The position numbers and the translations under genes were made by a program. 6,330 nt of DNA from DATLBY01 sp035526665 (GTDB lineage Bacteria; Acidobacteriota; Terriglobia; Bryobacterales; Bryobacteraceae): the NCBI GenBank assembly GCA_035526665.1, contig DATLBY010000331.1:1-6330 (forward strand). Direction: 5' to 3'. Of this stretch, positions 6,069 through 6,330 are shown piece after piece (the first letter of the stretch is position 1; every line of letters starts with the position of its first letter). Below the pieces are notes generated by a model. That model was not told the origin of the DNA, did no database searches, and was given only the letters and a program-made list of their open reading frames with translations.

Positions 6069-6330
6069 TACGAAGCTGGCTGCGGAAAGTTCGGCGAACG
6101 CGGAATCGGATGCTTTCGGGTCTGCAGTTTTCCGTTCTTTACCCACTGCTCGCCGCGAATCGACAAGTGGTCGATGAGACGCTGGCGCCAGGTTCTAAGC
6201 TGCGCCGCGGCTTTGGGATCTCCCGCGAGGTCGTGGACCTCGTTGGGATCTTTCTCCAGATCGAACAGTTGCTCGTCCCCATGGAACGCGTGATACAGAT
6301 ACTTGGTCCGGCCGTCTGAAAAGCCGTTCC
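6068..6330 (-). CDS. Second sulfatase, C-terminal part; start outside window
   Basis: Reading the minus strand from the right edge gives 86 residues to a TAG at 6070-6068. The visible protein contains DGRTKYLYHAFHGDEQLFDL followed by EKDPNEVHDLAGDP. This is the standard C-terminal subdomain of sulfatases, where a 'this much of the substrate-facing strand, then LFDL-DP-E-DLA' pattern follows the catalytic domain. It ends with a helix (LRTWRQRLIDHL) and a tail rich in Pro and Lys (KNGKLQTRKHPIPRSPNFP). The catalytic motif is off the window, so the activation type and substrate are unknown. The tail is unlike that of the convergent arylsulfatase, so the two are from different sulfatase subfamilies, not a recent duplication. 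The coding length is a whole number of codons with no internal stop to the edge. Confidence 0.8.
   Translation of the reverse strand, partial: NGFSDGRTKYLYHAFHGDEQLFDLEKDPNEVHDLAGDPKAAAQLRTWRQRLIDHLSIRGEQWVKNGKLQTRKHPIPRSPNFPQPAS

Noticed and set aside
6054..6319. Plus-strand open frames near the right edge
   Set aside because: The opposite strand encodes a clear sulfatase C-terminus over the same bases.

Overview
The window reads as ordinary, mid-to-high-GC bacterial chromosome carrying mostly secreted catabolic and redox enzymes. The mix is a CehA/McbA-like metal hydrolase, an aldo/keto reductase, a two-haem peroxidase, and two formylglycine-type sulfatases, one with a Tat signal. This resembles soil Acidobacteria of the Solibacter/Bryobacter type, but Planctomycetota or Verrucomicrobiota are possible. 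The assignment is inferred from gene style only, since there is no rRNA or other marker in view.

Layout, left to right. (1) The 3' part of a gene for a PHP-like metallohydrolase enters from the left edge and ends at 905. (2) A complete aldo/keto reductase follows at 1008-1937. (3) It converges on a small secreted protein of unknown function, minus strand 2414-1986, with a hairpin in the 48-base gap. (4) A 216-base divergent region separates that gene from a two-haem cytochrome c peroxidase/MauG-type protein at 2631-4115. The region carries a near-consensus sigma70 promoter for the minus-strand gene, with a perfect 8+8 inverted repeat lying across its -10 box. (5) A 308-base gap without a gene holds two inverted repeats. 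(6) A complete Tat-exported, AtsA-like arylsulfatase lies at 4424-6046. (7) The C-terminal 86 residues of a second sulfatase are on the minus strand, running off the right edge. It is easily missed because its start codon lies outside the window. A short GC-rich palindrome sits exactly between the two convergent sulfatase genes.

How the genes may work together: the sulfatases would remove sulfate esters from organic polymers or aryl sulfates in the periplasm, and the reductase could process a released carbonyl or sugar. The peroxidase and its divergent small secreted neighbour form a possible periplasmic redox pair. These links are inferred from proximity; the genes do not form one operon.

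I found no CRISPR array, tRNA, rRNA, insertion sequence or phage gene, and no clear evidence of a novel multi-gene system. The most informative non-coding signal is the promoter/operator arrangement at 2451-2495.
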